64,000 nt of DNA, taken from assembly GCF_024519455.1 (NCBI RefSeq), contig NZ_JALJRY010000005.1, positions 144,210 through 208,209 of the forward strand. Reading direction: 5' to 3'. Shown piece by piece: positions 1-9,002 of this stretch. The stretch's first letter is position 1; every line of letters starts with the position of its first letter. The notes beneath the pieces were generated by a model. It did not search any database, was not told the DNA's origin, and saw nothing but the letters and a program-made list of their open reading frames with translations. The stretch comes from Streptomyces sp. STR69. Its GTDB lineage: Bacteria > Actinomycetota > Actinomycetes > Streptomycetales > Streptomycetaceae. A program made the translations under genes and the position numbers.

Positions 1-321
1 GATCAGCGCGCCGAAGTACGGGGTCTTCGCCACGTAGTCGGCGATGTTGTCGAAGCCGAGCGACACGTTGGCGTACTTGCCGTGCCGGTCCGGGAGTTCC
101 AGGGACTGGACGACCCCGCCCCACGACAGCACCTTGAGCCGGGTGCCGCCGTTCTCCAGCGACCAGCGGTAGACCTTGCTGCCGTCGGCGAGGGTGCCGA
201 AGAGTTCCTTCACGGGCTTCTTGCCTCCCGAGGCTGCCTGCGCCGTACCCGTACCGAGTGTGCTCGCGGCGATACCGGCTGCCGCGGCTCCTGCAATGAC
301 CGTGCGTCTGTTCAGTTCCAT
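1..321 (-). CDS. aldose 1-epimerase (galactose mutarotase), Tat-exported, 3' end outside window
   Basis: The visible 107 residues begin with a Tat-type signal (MELNRRTVIAGAAAAG, then an Ala-rich stretch ending TAQA) and continue into the mutarotase N-terminus (KELFGTL, LSWGGVVQSLELPDR, LGFDNIADY). They closely resemble the complete cytoplasmic paralogue at 18981-19952, which supports the call. The ATG at 321 follows a GGGAG-type ribosome site. Mutarotases interconvert alpha and beta anomers of aldoses. The protein is probably secreted, where it could equilibrate sugars before uptake by the ABC transporter encoded just upstream on the same strand. The catalytic His and Glu lie beyond the window edge and cannot be checked. 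Confidence 0.85.
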   Translation of the reverse strand, partial: MELNRRTVIAGAAAAGIAASTLGTGTAQAASGGKKPVKELFGTLADGSKVYRWSLENGGTRLKVLSWGGVVQSLELPDRHGKYANVSLGFDNIADYVAKTPYFGALI

Positions 322-371
322 TGAGCGGCTCCCTTGTGCGTTGAAGGGGGGCTCCACTGGTCCCCGCGCCC

Positions 372-400
372 AAGGGGCGCGGGGAACTGCGCGACCAGCC
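372..400 (+). repeat. interspersed repeat R1, copy 1
   Basis: This is a copy of GGGGCGCGGGGAACTGCGCG followed by ACCAGCC. The flank adds an inverted partner (TCCCCGCGCCC at 361-371 against GGGCGCGGGGA at 375-385), making a compact hairpin between the permease and the epimerase genes. Five other copies occur in the window. Confidence 0.85.
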
Positions 401-453
401 ATGTACGGCCCGCAGCTTTCATACGGCCTTCCCAGCGGAGCGTCGCGCTGGAC

Positions 454-1698
454 TTACGAACCGGACTTGCGTTTGTTCCACACGTCGAAGCCGACCGCGG
501 CCAGCAGGGCGAGGCCCTTGATGACCTTCTGCCAGTCGGTGCCGACGCTGAGGAGGTTCATGCCGTTGTTCAGCACGCCGAGGACCAGACCGCCGATGAT
601 GGCACCGAAGACGGTGCCGACACCGCCGCTCATGGACGCGCCACCGATGAACGAGGAGGCGATGGCCTCCAGTTCGTAGCCGTCACCGGCCTTCGGCGAG
701 GCCGCGTTGAGGCGGGCGGTGATCACCAGACCCGCCAGGGCCGCGAGCACGCCCATGTTCAGGAACACCTGGAAGGTGACGCGCTTGTCCTTGACGCCGG
801 ACAGCTTCGCGGCCGGCAGATTGCCGCCGATCGCGTAGATGTGGCGGCCGAAGACGGAGTTGCGCATCACATAGCCGTATCCGGCCACCAGGACGGCGAG
901 GACGATCAGGATGATCGGCGCGCCGTTGTAGCTGGCGAGCAGCATGGTGAGCCAGAGGATCGCGGCGACGATGACGACGAGCTTGAGGAGGAACAGCTTC
1001 GTCGGCGCCACGTCGAGCGAGAACTCCTGCTGCCTTCGCCGGTCGCGGAACTCCTGCCACACCACCGCGGCGATCATCGCCAGGCCCAACAGCAGTGTGA
1101 TGTTGTGGTAGTTGGTGTTCGGGCCGACCTCGGGCAGGAAGCCGTTGCCGAACTTCTGCAGACCGTTGGGGAAGGGGCCCAGCGTCTGGCCCTGGAGGAG
1201 GATCTCCGTGAGTCCGCGGAAGAGCAGCATTCCGGCGAGCGTGACGATGAACGACGGTATGCCCGCGTAGGCGATCAACAACCCCTGTACCGAGCCCGCC
1301 ACCGCGCCCATCAGCAGGCACAGCACCAACGCGACCGGCCACGACACCTGGTGATTGACCATCAGGACGGCCGCGAAGGCGCCCACGAACGCCGTGAGCG
1401 AACCGACGGACAGGTCGATGTGCCCGGCGATGATGACCAGCATCATGCCGATGGCGAGGATCAGGATGTAGCTGTTCTGCAGCACCAGGTTGGAGACGTT
1501 GCGCGGCAGCAGCAGGTCCCCGCCGGTCCAGACCGCGAAGAGGATCACGATCAGACCGAGGGCGATCAGCATGCCGTACTGGCGCATGTTGCGCCGCAGG
1601 CCGTCCAGCACCAGCCACAACAGGCCGCTGTCCGCGGCCGATCCGCTCTTGCCCGGTGGCGCGGGGGCCGGGCTCTTGGCGGTCACGTCCGTGCTCAT
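454..1698 (-). CDS. monosaccharide ABC transporter permease (MmsB/XylH-like)
   Basis: The product has 414 residues with about ten hydrophobic segments and belongs to the branched-chain/ribose-type permease family (BPD_transp_2). Diagnostic stretches are [20 protein letters not shown] near residue 90 and the [12 protein letters not shown] region near 300, as in XylH, MglC and MmsB. It forms the membrane channel of a sugar importer. Its ATG overlaps the stop codon of the ATPase gene by four bases (ATGA), so the two are translationally coupled. Together with the lipoprotein at 3293-4405 it makes a complete carbohydrate-uptake (CUT2) system of the multiple-monosaccharide kind. The exact sugar cannot be read from sequence; the catabolic neighbours suggest galactose, arabinose or a sugar acid. 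Confidence 0.9.
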   Translation of the reverse strand: MSTDVTAKSPAPAPPGKSGSAADSGLLWLVLDGLRRNMRQYGMLIALGLIVILFAVWTGGDLLLPRNVSNLVLQNSYILILAIGMMLVIIAGHIDLSVGSLTAFVGAFAAVLMVNHQVSWPVALVLCLLMGAVAGSVQGLLIAYAGIPSFIVTLAGMLLFRGLTEILLQGQTLGPFPNGLQKFGNGFLPEVGPNTNYHNITLLLGLAMIAAVVWQEFRDRRRQQEFSLDVAPTKLFLLKLVVIVAAILWLTMLLASYNGAPIILIVLAVLVAGYGYVMRNSVFGRHIYAIGGNLPAAKLSGVKDKRVTFQVFLNMGVLAALAGLVITARLNAASPKAGDGYELEAIASSFIGGASMSGGVGTVFGAIIGGLVLGVLNNGMNLLSVGTDWQKVIKGLALLAAVGFDVWNKRKSGS

Positions 1699-3245
1699 CG
1701 CGTTACCTCTTTGTCCTTCGTCATCTGGCGCATCAGCACTTCCTGCGTGGCCTCGGCCCGGGGTACCTCACCGGTCAGCCGGCCCGCCGCCATCGTGTAG
1801 ATGCGGTCGCACATGCCGAGCAGCTCCGGCAGTTCGGAGGAGATGAAGACCACTGCCTTGCCCTCGGCGGCGAGTTGGTCGATGACCGTGTAGATCTCGT
1901 ACTTGGCGCCCACGTCGATGCCTCGGGTGGGCTCGTCCAGGATCAGCACCTCGGGACCAGCGAAGATCCACTTGCTGAGGACGACCTTCTGCTGGTTGCC
2001 GCCGGACAGCTTGCCCACCGGCTCGAACACCGTCGGCGCCTTGATGTTCATGGACTTGCGGAACCGCTCGGCGACCTGCCGCTCCTCGTGCTCGTCGACG
2101 ACTCCGCGCTGGGAGACCTTGTTCAGGGCGGCCAGCGAGATGTTCCGGTTGATCGTGTCGATGAGGTTGAGGCCGTAGTGCTTGCGGTCCTCGGTGACAT
2201 AGGCGATGCCGTGGCCGACCGCCTCCGCGACCGACTTCGTACGGATCTCCTGCCCGTCCTTGAGGACCGTGCCGCCGGCGTAACGGCCGTAGGAACGGCC
2301 GAAGACGCTCATCGCGAGTTCGGTGCGGCCGGCGCCCATCAGTCCGGCGATGCCGACGATCTCGCCCCTGCGCACATTTATTGACACATCGTCAACTACC
2401 TTGCGCTGCTGGTCGATCGGGTGGAACACGGTCCAGCCGCGGATCTCCATGGCGGGTGCCGCCTCGGGCTTCCCCTCGTACGGGGTGCGTTCGGGGAAGC
2501 GGTGGTCGAGGTCGCGGCCGACCATGCCGGAGATGATCCGCTCCTCGGTCGTCTCCGGCGCCTTCACGTCGAGGGTCTCGATGGAGCGGCCGTCACGCAG
2601 GATCGTCACCGAGTCGGCGACCCTGCGGATCTCGTTCAGCTTGTGCGAGATGATGATGCAGGTGATGCCCTGGTTCTTCAACTCCAGGATGAGGTCCAGG
2701 AGTTTGCCGCTGTCCTCGTCGTTCAGGGCCGCCGTCGGCTCATCCAGGATGAGCAGCTTCACCTTCTTCGACAGCGCCTTCGCGATCTCCACCAGCTGCT
2801 GCTTGCCCACGCCGATGTCGGCGACCCGGGTCTCCGGGTGGTCGCTGAGACCCACCCGGCGCAGCAGTTCGGTGCCGTGCCGCAGGGTCTCGTTCCAGTT
2901 GATGAGCCCGCGCGTGGCGTGCTCGTTGCCGAGGAAGATGTTCTCGGCAATGGAGAGGAACGGCACCAGTGCCAGCTCCTGGTGGATGATGACGATGCCG
3001 CGGTGCTCGCTCGCCCGGATGTCGCGGAAGTGGCACTCCTCTCCCTCGAAGAGGATGTCGCCTTGGTAACTGCCGTGCGGATGGACGCCGGAGAGCACCT
3101 TCATCAGGGTGGACTTCCCGGCGCCGTTCTCACCGCAGATGGCGTGGACCTCGCCCTGACGGACCGTCAAAGTGACGTCCGACAGCGCTTTGACACCGGG
3201 AAAGGTCTTGACGATCGAGCGCATTTCCAGGACGGGTCCCGCCAT
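1695..3245 (-). CDS. monosaccharide ABC transporter ATPase, two nucleotide-binding domains (MmsA/XylG-like)
   Basis: The 516-residue protein carries two fused ABC domains, the usual CUT2 arrangement. The first has Walker [10 protein letters not shown] near residue 40, the degenerate signature [15 protein letters not shown] and Walker [12 protein letters not shown]. The second has the degenerate P-loop [10 protein letters not shown], the signature [14 protein letters not shown] and [16 protein letters not shown] chose the ATG at 3245 over the TTG at 3260 because GGAAGG sits seven bases before the ATG. It powers sugar import through the downstream permease, with which it overlaps by four bases. 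Confidence 0.92.
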   Translation of the reverse strand: MAGPVLEMRSIVKTFPGVKALSDVTLTVRQGEVHAICGENGAGKSTLMKVLSGVHPHGSYQGDILFEGEECHFRDIRASEHRGIVIIHQELALVPFLSIAENIFLGNEHATRGLINWNETLRHGTELLRRVGLSDHPETRVADIGVGKQQLVEIAKALSKKVKLLILDEPTAALNDEDSGKLLDLILELKNQGITCIIISHKLNEIRRVADSVTILRDGRSIETLDVKAPETTEERIISGMVGRDLDHRFPERTPYEGKPEAAPAMEIRGWTVFHPIDQQRKVVDDVSINVRRGEIVGIAGLMGAGRTELAMSVFGRSYGRYAGGTVLKDGQEIRTKSVAEAVGHGIAYVTEDRKHYGLNLIDTINRNISLAALNKVSQRGVVDEHEERQVAERFRKSMNIKAPTVFEPVGKLSGGNQQKVVLSKWIFAGPEVLILDEPTRGIDVGAKYEIYTVIDQLAAEGKAVVFISSELPELLGMCDRIYTMAAGRLTGEVPRAEATQEVLMRQMTKDKEVTR

Positions 3246-3292
3246 GGTCGTGCCTTCCAATCAAGTGTGGGGTCGGGTAACTGGCCGCGGAC

Positions 3293-4405
3293 TTACTTGA
3301 GTTGAGCGTCCGTGTAGTACCCGCCCTTGACCAGCACGTCCTCGTAATTCGTCTTGTCGACGCTCACCGGCTGGAGCAGGTAGGCGGGGACGACCTTGGT
3401 GCCGTTGTCGTAGGTCTTGGTGTCGTTGGTCTGCGGCGTCTTCTTGTTGAGGACGTCGTCGATCATGGTGTCCGCGACCTTGGCCAGCTCGCGGGTGTCC
3501 TTGTAGACAGTCTGCGTCTGCTCGCCGGCGATGATCGACTTCACCGAGGCCAGCTCCGCGTCCTGGCCGGTGATGACCGGCAGAGGCTTGGCAGCGGAGC
3601 CGTAGCTGTCCGACTTCAGCGCGGACAGGATGCCGATGGAGATGCCGTCGTAGGGCGAGAGCACCGCGTCGACCCGGCCGCTCTTGTAGGAGCCGGTGAG
3701 GATGTCCTCCATGCGGTTCTGCGCCTTGGTGCCGTCCCAGCGCAGGGTGGTGACCTTGTTCAGCGCGGTCTGCCCGGACTTGACGACCAGTATCTTCTTG
3801 TCGATGTACGGCTGGAGCACGCTCATCGCGCCGTTGAAGAAGTACTTGGTGTTGTTGTCGTCGTTCGAACCGGCGAACAGCTCGATGTTGAACGGGCCCT
3901 TCTTGCCCTTGTCCAGACCGAGCTTCTGGATGATGTAGGTGCCCTGGAGGACACCGACCTTGGTGTTGTCGAACGAGGCGTAGTAGTCGACGTTCTTCGT
4001 GCCGAGGATCAGGCGGTCGTAGGCGATGACCGGGATCTTCGCGTCCGCGGCCTCCTGAAGCACGTTGTTCAGGGACTTGTTGTCGATCGCCGCGATGATC
4101 AGGCCCTTGACGCCCTGGGTGATCATGTTCTCGATCTGGGAGACCTGGGTGTCCGGGTCGTCCTCGCCGTAGACCAGCTTGGTCTTGTAGCCCTTGGACT
4201 TGAGGTCCTTGACCATGTTGTCGCCGTCGGAGATCCAGCGCGCGGAGGACTTCGTCGGCATCGCGATGCCGATCGTGCCGCCCTTGGCGCTGCTCTCCTT
4301 CTCCTTGCTGCCGCCCGAACCGCTCTGCCCGCACGCGGACAGGGTCAGCGCGAGGGTGGCGGCGCCGGCTATGAGGGGGAGGGCGCGGCTTCTGCGGATG
4401 CGCAT
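3293..4405 (-). CDS. sugar-binding lipoprotein of the ABC transporter (ChvE/XylF-like)
   Basis: The 370-residue product starts with an Arg-rich signal peptide and lipobox LTLSAC, so it should be lipid-anchored on the outer face of the membrane. The mature part is a type I periplasmic-binding fold: [20 protein letters not shown], then [23 protein letters not shown], and the late [15 protein letters not shown] and VITGQDAE motifs typical of the multiple-monosaccharide (ChvE) group. The ATG at 4405 has GAGG at a good distance; the upstream TTG at 4420 is less likely. It is the first transporter gene, about 175 bp downstream of the U32-like gene, and delivers sugar to the ATPase/permease pair. 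Confidence 0.92.
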   Translation of the reverse strand: MRIRRSRALPLIAGAATLALTLSACGQSGSGGSKEKESSAKGGTIGIAMPTKSSARWISDGDNMVKDLKSKGYKTKLVYGEDDPDTQVSQIENMITQGVKGLIIAAIDNKSLNNVLQEAADAKIPVIAYDRLILGTKNVDYYASFDNTKVGVLQGTYIIQKLGLDKGKKGPFNIELFAGSNDDNNTKYFFNGAMSVLQPYIDKKILVVKSGQTALNKVTTLRWDGTKAQNRMEDILTGSYKSGRVDAVLSPYDGISIGILSALKSDSYGSAAKPLPVITGQDAELASVKSIIAGEQTQTVYKDTRELAKVADTMIDDVLNKKTPQTNDTKTYDNGTKVVPAYLLQPVSVDKTNYEDVLVKGGYYTDAQLK

Positions 4406-4544
4406 ATGAACTGGCCTCAATCTTCTCGTCGTTGAGAGGTGCAGCGGGCGTGGGGTTGGTTCGGTTGTGTTGTGTGGTGCAGGCCCGGTGTTGACAGGTG
4501 CGGGTGATGCGGGGTGCCTGTGGAAACTGGGGCCGCGTTCATAA

Positions 4545-4574
4545 GGGGCGCGGGGAACTGCGCGACCAGCCCCC
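4545..4574 (+). repeat. interspersed repeat R1, copy 2
   Basis: A copy of GGGGCGCGGGGAACTGCGCG plus ACCAGCCCCC. It lies immediately after the stop codon of the minus-strand U32-like gene, in the gap before the lipoprotein gene. It could act as a processing or attenuation element inside the operon. Confidence 0.85.
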
Positions 4575-4579
4575 GACGG

Positions 4580-5554
4580 TCAGTCAGTGGCAGCCTCGAC
4601 GGGGAAACGGTTCAAGGACCCCGGCAACCTCGTGCCCAGCGGAGCCATGTCGCCGTCCGCGCCGTGGCGGGCCAGCAGGTCGAGGGCGAGACGGCCCCGA
4701 CGGACCCGCTCGCGCGCCGTGTCGAGGGTGACGTCCCGCAGGTGGGTGCCCCACGGGTAGATACCGGGGGCCTTGGAGAGGCCGAACTTCAGGTACAGCG
4801 GGGCGCCGCGCCGGATCAGCTCGGCGACCTCGTACATCCGGATATAGCCACCGAGGTCGTCCGGCGCCTCGATGTACATGTCCATCGGAGCCGCCGACAC
4901 CCGCCGGATCTCGGTGAGATGATCCAGCGTCAGATCGCTGGGCACGTTGAGAGAGTCGGCGCCCAGCTGCTCGTAGACCGCGTACGCGGCCGGGTTGACG
5001 GGACCGATCAGCGCCGAGACCTTGAGCGTGGTGTCCGCCGGGATGATCCCGGCGACGCGTGCCCGGTGCAGCGTCCACAGCACGCCCTCGTCGGCGACGA
5101 GCAGGCACTTGACGCCCAACTCCGTTGCCCGCACGGCGTCTTCGAGGCAGCCGGCCACCGCGTCGTGGCCCCGGGCGCGCAGGCCCCCGCCGCGTGAGTC
5201 GGAGCGGACCGAGCCGCCGATGTCCCAGGTCCCGCGCGGACCCGTGAACAGGCAGAGCTCGATGTCGCGTTCGGCCGTGGCCTCGACCATCTCGGTGATC
5301 TCGGCGTCGGTCAGCATCCACACGCCGCTGCCCTGGCTGATCCGGTGGATCGGCACATCGAGGCGCGAGGACTCCTTGAGGATGACCGCCAGCGCCTCGG
5401 GACCCTCGCAGGAGGGGATCTCGGTGCGCCAGCGACCGCCGCCGGGGAAGGTGTGCGGCGAGGCGTCGGCGGGGTCGAGGGCGGGCGCACCCAGGCCGAG
5501 CGCGGAGAGCGCCTGCTCCCCGGGCCTGCGGGCTGCCGTGGCGGTGTCGGTCAC
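4580..5554 (-). CDS. TIM-barrel, peptidase-U32-like hypothetical protein
   Basis: The product has 324 residues from a GTG preceded by AAGGA. It has no signal peptide. Motifs such as IHRISQGSGVWMLTDAEI, CLFTGPRGTWDIGG, GVKCLLVADEGVL, LGADSLNVPSDLTLDHL and MDMYIEAPDDLGGYIRMYEV read like alternating strands and helices of a TIM barrel. Streptomyces homologues are, as I recall, labelled U32-family peptidase or hypothetical. It sits between the alcohol dehydrogenase and transporter genes of a sugar catabolism cluster, so an aldolase- or lyase-like role in sugar breakdown is at least as likely as proteolysis. Function is unproven. A TTCGGTATTTCGG element lies about 16 bp upstream of the start. Confidence 0.7.
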   Translation of the reverse strand: MTDTATAARRPGEQALSALGLGAPALDPADASPHTFPGGGRWRTEIPSCEGPEALAVILKESSRLDVPIHRISQGSGVWMLTDAEITEMVEATAERDIELCLFTGPRGTWDIGGSVRSDSRGGGLRARGHDAVAGCLEDAVRATELGVKCLLVADEGVLWTLHRARVAGIIPADTTLKVSALIGPVNPAAYAVYEQLGADSLNVPSDLTLDHLTEIRRVSAAPMDMYIEAPDDLGGYIRMYEVAELIRRGAPLYLKFGLSKAPGIYPWGTHLRDVTLDTARERVRRGRLALDLLARHGADGDMAPLGTRLPGSLNRFPVEAATD

Positions 5555-5569
5555 TGGCTGTCCTTCTCG

Positions 5570-5582
5570 TTCGGTATTTCGG
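5570..5582. promoter_or_regulatory. operator-like element shared with the cluster head
   Basis: TTCGGTATTTCGG here matches TTCGAAATTTCGG at 7866-7878 at 11 of 13 positions. One lies just upstream of the U32-like gene and the other just upstream of the first gene of the cluster. Both could be bound by one sugar-responsive regulator, which is not encoded in the window. Inferred from sequence recurrence only. Confidence 0.4.
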
Positions 5583-5676
5583 ACGCGGTTCGCGGCTCGG
5601 GGTACGGAAAAACTGTGGTGGTACGTCGGCACGGGGTGGTCAGGACACCCCGTGCCGACGTACGGCTAGGGGTTTC

Positions 5677-6681
5677 CTACGGCCGCAGCAGCACCTTGCC
5701 GACCTTGGGATCGCCGGACCCCACCAGCTCGATGGCCTGCGGGAACTCGGCGAGCGGCAGCTCATGGGTGACCAGGGTCAGCGGATCGAGCAACCCCGCC
5801 CCGAACACCCGCACCGTGTGCGCCCAGGCGTCCGGCGGTGCCCCGAAGACGGTGTGCACCTCCAGCTGCCGTACGACGAGATCGGTCGGGTCGAGACCCT
5901 CCGCACCCGGTGCGGGGATGCCCGTGAGGACCAGACGTCCGCCGCGCCTCAGCAGCGCGGCGGCCGTACGGGCCGCGTCGGCGGAACCCGCGGTCTCGAT
6001 CACCACGTCGAAGTCGTCGGGGAGTTGCTCGTTCTTGGTACGGAAGTCCGTGGCGCCGAACTGTTCCGAGAGGGCCGCGCGGTCCGGGCGGGAGCCCACC
6101 ACCAGGAGTTCGGCGGGGGAGTTCGCCTTGAGGAACTGGATCGCGAACATGCCGAGGGTTCCGGTGCCGACCACGGCGACCCGCTCACCCGGCCGCGCGT
6201 TCGCCTTCAGCGCCGCCGCCGCGATGCAGGCCGCCGGCTCCAGCAGCGCCGCCGCCGTCAAGTCCGCCTCGTCCGGGAGGACATGGAGGAGCCGGGCGGG
6301 GAGGGTGAGGGTGGTGGCCATCGCGCCGGGCTGGGTGAAGCCCGTCTCCTCATAGCCTGCCGTGCACAACGTTGTCTCGCCCGCGTGACACCGGTCGCAC
6401 ACCTGGCAGTTGCGGAAGCCCTCACCGACCACCTTGCGGCCGACCAGACCCGACGGCACCCCGGCACCGACCGCCTCCACCGTGCCGGACCACTCGTGGC
6501 CCGGGGTGAGGGGGTAACGGACGTAGCCCTCGGGCCTGTTGCCCTGGTACACCTCGCGGTCGCTGCCGCAGATGCCGACCGCGTGGACGCGCACCAGCGC
6601 CTCACCCGCGTCCGGACGGCGCGGCTCGTGCGAGACCAGACTGTGCTCGCCCGGTGCCGCGATGACGACCGCCGTGCTCAC
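5677..6681 (-). CDS. zinc-dependent alcohol/sugar-alcohol dehydrogenase (MDR family)
   Basis: The 334-residue protein is a medium-chain dehydrogenase. The catalytic zinc site is seen in GICGSDREVYQG and GHEWSGTVEAVG. The structural zinc lobe is NCQVCDRCHAGETTLC, with four Cys. The coenzyme Rossmann motif is VAVVGTGTLGMFAIQF near residue 165, and the following VVGSRPDR suggests NADP may be accepted. It should oxidise a sugar, sugar alcohol or lactone precursor in the cytoplasm. The GTG start overlaps the stop of the upstream dehydratase gene (GTGA), so the two are co-translated and probably catalyse successive steps. Confidence 0.88.
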   Translation of the reverse strand: MSTAVVIAAPGEHSLVSHEPRRPDAGEALVRVHAVGICGSDREVYQGNRPEGYVRYPLTPGHEWSGTVEAVGAGVPSGLVGRKVVGEGFRNCQVCDRCHAGETTLCTAGYEETGFTQPGAMATTLTLPARLLHVLPDEADLTAAALLEPAACIAAAALKANARPGERVAVVGTGTLGMFAIQFLKANSPAELLVVGSRPDRAALSEQFGATDFRTKNEQLPDDFDVVIETAGSADAARTAAALLRRGGRLVLTGIPAPGAEGLDPTDLVVRQLEVHTVFGAPPDAWAHTVRVFGAGLLDPLTLVTHELPLAEFPQAIELVGSGDPKVGKVLLRP

Positions 6682-7835
6682 TTCGAGCCCTTCGGCTTGC
6701 GCTGCTCCCAGCCGTCCGCCCAGAGGTCGAACCGGGCCTGCTGCTGCGGGAATTCGGCCGCCGCGTCGGTGTCCAGCTCGACGCCGAGACCAGGCGCGTC
6801 GGAGAGGTGGAAGTAGCCGTCGATCACCTGCGGGGCACCCTTGACGACCTTCTTGATCTCCGCGTCCGCGAAGTCGTTGAAGTGCTCCAGGATCTTGAAG
6901 TTCGGGGTGGAGAAGCCGACTTGGAGCGAGGCGGCGGTCAGCACCGGCCCGCCGACGTTGTGCGGGGCGACGAGGACGTAGTGCGCCTCGGCGGTCGCGG
7001 CCAGCTTGCGCGTCTCCCAGATGCCGCCGATGTGACCGACGTCGGGCTGGATGATGTCGACGGCCTGGCTCTCGAACAGCTCGCGGAACTCGATGCGATC
7101 GTGAATGCGCTCACCCGTGGCGACCGGGATGTCCACCTTCGCGGCGACCTTCTCCAGCGCCTTCAGGTTCTCCGGCGGGCACGGCTCCTCCAGCCAGGCC
7201 GGCTTGAACGGCGCGAGCTCGTGCGCGAGCCGTACGGCGGTGGAGGGTGAGAAGCGGCCGTGCATCTCCAGCATCAGCTCGGCGTCCGGTCCGATGGCGT
7301 CCCGTACGGCCTCGATGAGCGAGACGGCGTACAGGGTCTGCTCGTGGTCGAGTTCGAAGTGGCCGGTCCCGAACGGGTCGATCTTCAGGGCCTTGTAGCC
7401 GCGCTCCATGACCCCCTGGGCGGCCTTGTGATAGGCCTCCGGGGTCCGCTCGGTGGTGTACCAGCCGTTGGCGTACGCCTTCACCTTGTCGGTGACCTTG
7501 CCGCCGAGCAGCTGCCACACCGGCACACCGAGGGCCTTGCCCTTGATGTCCCAGCAGGCCATCTCGATGACGGCGATGCCGGACATCACGATTTCGCCCG
7601 CACGGCCGTAGTCGCCGTACTTCATCCGGCGTACGAGGTCTTCCACGGCGAACGGATCGGAACCGAGAATGTGGTTTGCCTCGGCCTCGCGCAGGTAACC
7701 GATCAGCGCGTCGGTGTGGCCCAGCATCCGGGTCTCGCCGACGCCGGTGACGCCCTCGTCGGTGTGCACTTGGACGTACGTCAGATTGCGCCATGGCGTC
7801 CCGACCACGTGCGTACTGATTCCCGTGATGCGCAC
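6678..7835 (-). CDS. mandelate racemase/enolase-superfamily sugar-acid dehydratase (galactonate-dehydratase-like)
   Basis: From the GTG at 7835 (GGGGG ribosome site) the protein is 385 residues, the normal size of DgoD-type enzymes. The capping domain (VRITGISTHVVGTPWRNL) is followed by the barrel with likely metal ligands in LMLEMHGRFSP, WLEEPCPPEN and ATGERIHDR, and the acid/base HIGGI plus VAPHNVGGP region. The family abstracts a proton alpha to a carboxylate and eliminates water from sugar acids. Galactonate or a related aldonate is the best guess, but the family is promiscuous in annotation. It is the first gene of the minus-strand cluster and is coupled to the dehydrogenase. Starts further upstream in the same frame lack a ribosome site. 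Confidence 0.85.
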   Translation of the reverse strand: MRITGISTHVVGTPWRNLTYVQVHTDEGVTGVGETRMLGHTDALIGYLREAEANHILGSDPFAVEDLVRRMKYGDYGRAGEIVMSGIAVIEMACWDIKGKALGVPVWQLLGGKVTDKVKAYANGWYTTERTPEAYHKAAQGVMERGYKALKIDPFGTGHFELDHEQTLYAVSLIEAVRDAIGPDAELMLEMHGRFSPSTAVRLAHELAPFKPAWLEEPCPPENLKALEKVAAKVDIPVATGERIHDRIEFRELFESQAVDIIQPDVGHIGGIWETRKLAATAEAHYVLVAPHNVGGPVLTAASLQVGFSTPNFKILEHFNDFADAEIKKVVKGAPQVIDGYFHLSDAPGLGVELDTDAAAEFPQQQARFDLWADGWEQRKPKGSK

Positions 7836-7865
7836 GGCAGCTGCCCCCTGTGCTCTTCGGTGCTG

Positions 7866-7892
7866 TTCGAAATTTCGGCTCACGTTCGAAAT
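7866..7892. promoter_or_regulatory. operator-like inverted repeat at the head of the sugar cluster
   Basis: TTCGAAATTTCGG (7866-7878, containing the perfect palindrome CGAAATTTCG) is followed by GTTCGAAATG (7884-7892). The site lies 31-57 bp upstream of the dehydratase start, where a repressor of an IclR- or GntR-type could act. The near-copy at 5570-5582 supports a regulatory role. No regulator gene for it lies in the window. Confidence 0.45.
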
Positions 7893-8058
7893 GCTGGGCA
7901 GACAGTAAGGACGGCGGGGCGGGAGTGTCAATGGGTCGAACGCGTAACGGTTCGGCAAGGGTTTCGGCCGACGTTTCGGTCAGGCGCGCGGTTCCTTGCA
8001 CAATTTTCACAGCAGTGGCTATGAACGTTACCTGTGGGGAACTTAGTCTTCCGGCGTC

Positions 8059-8895
8059 ATGGACTACTGCCACCCCTGCGGCCGGCACCTGAACGGCGCC
8101 CTCGCGTGCCCGGGGTGCGGCGCATCAGCCGAAGTACCGGTCGAGTCATCTCCCGCCTACGAGACGGGAGTTGACGTGCGTTCGCAAACGGACGGTGGGG
8201 CGGGGGATGTTCCCGACACCCGTGAGTCGTACGACGGTGACGCGGGTCGCGACGACGGGGAGCACGGCGAACACCTTGGACGGGCCGCGCGGCGGAAGAG
8301 CCGGGGGCGTGGGCGCGGCAGCGCCGATGACGGCGGCGGCGCCCGTGACGGCGACCGGGTCGAGGGCGGTGACGACGACGGTGACGGTGACACGAACGCG
8401 CCGGGTGCGAGCCGTCGCGATCGCAAGGCCGCGGCGCATCGCCGGCGCCGGCGCCGGGTGCTGCTCGTCACGGCCGGCTTCGTGCTGGCGGCCGGCGGGC
8501 TGAGCCTGGCCGAGCTGGGCACGGACGCGCCGTTCTCGATCTCGAAGCCCGCCGGACCGGGCGACGCGTCGGCGGAGGGCGGGGCGTCCTCGGAGGCCGG
8601 CGGCACGGCCGAGCCCTTGGGCGACACGAAGACCGTGGGGGCAGGGGCGGGTACGGGTACGGCGTCTCCGGACGCGTCGGCGTCACGGTCGGCTTCGCCT
8701 TCGGAGTCCGGGAAGGGGACGAAGAGTCCCTCCGCGTCGCTGACACCGGCGACCGCCGCCGGCAACACGTCCCCCACGTCGACATCCACGACGGATCCGA
8801 CGACCACTCCGACCTCGGAGCCCTCGTCCTCGGATCCGAGCCCCACGCCGTCGCCCTCGGAGACGTGCGAACAGATCCTGTGGTGGTGCTCCTGA
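8059..8895 (+). CDS. zinc-ribbon membrane protein of the SCO2400 family
   Basis: The 278-residue protein has an N-terminal zinc ribbon, MDYCHPCGRHLNGALACPGC, with paired CxxC motifs. A long Asp/Gly/Arg-rich low-complexity region (about 35-130) and a basic stretch RRRRRR precede one transmembrane helix, VLLVTAGFVLAAGGLSLAEL. A Ser/Thr/Pro-rich outer segment leads to the conserved-looking end ETCEQILWWCS. The layout predicts a cytoplasmic metal-binding head and an exposed tail whose Cys pair could form a disulfide. The name comes from my memory of a Streptomyces-specific family with these ends. Function is unknown. It is transcribed divergently from the sugar cluster. Confidence 0.8.
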   Translation: MDYCHPCGRHLNGALACPGCGASAEVPVESSPAYETGVDVRSQTDGGAGDVPDTRESYDGDAGRDDGEHGEHLGRAARRKSRGRGRGSADDGGGARDGDRVEGGDDDGDGDTNAPGASRRDRKAAAHRRRRRRVLLVTAGFVLAAGGLSLAELGTDAPFSISKPAGPGDASAEGGASSEAGGTAEPLGDTKTVGAGAGTGTASPDASASRSASPSESGKGTKSPSASLTPATAAGNTSPTSTSTTDPTTTPTSEPSSSDPSPTPSPSETCEQILWWCS

Positions 8896-8919
8896 GCCGT
8901 TCGGCTCGGGGGTTCGGGC

Positions 8920-8999
8920 CCGAAGCATCCAGGCCCGATCCGAAGCGTCCAGGTCCGATCCGAAGCATCCAGGTCCGATCCGAAGCATCCAGGCCCGAA
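8920..8999. repeat. four tandem 20-bp repeats
   Basis: Four exact-length units of CCGAAGCATCCAGGCCCGAT (8920, 8940, 8960, 8980) differ by single transitions. They fill the gap between the convergent zinc-ribbon and MarR genes. They may serve as a transcription barrier or be a polymorphic minisatellite. No coding frame of interest runs through them. Confidence 0.9.
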
Positions 9000-9002
9000 C
9001 GG

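Noticed and set aside
8920..8999. CRISPR array
   Set aside because: The four 20-bp units are contiguous with no spacers, and there are no cas genes in the window.
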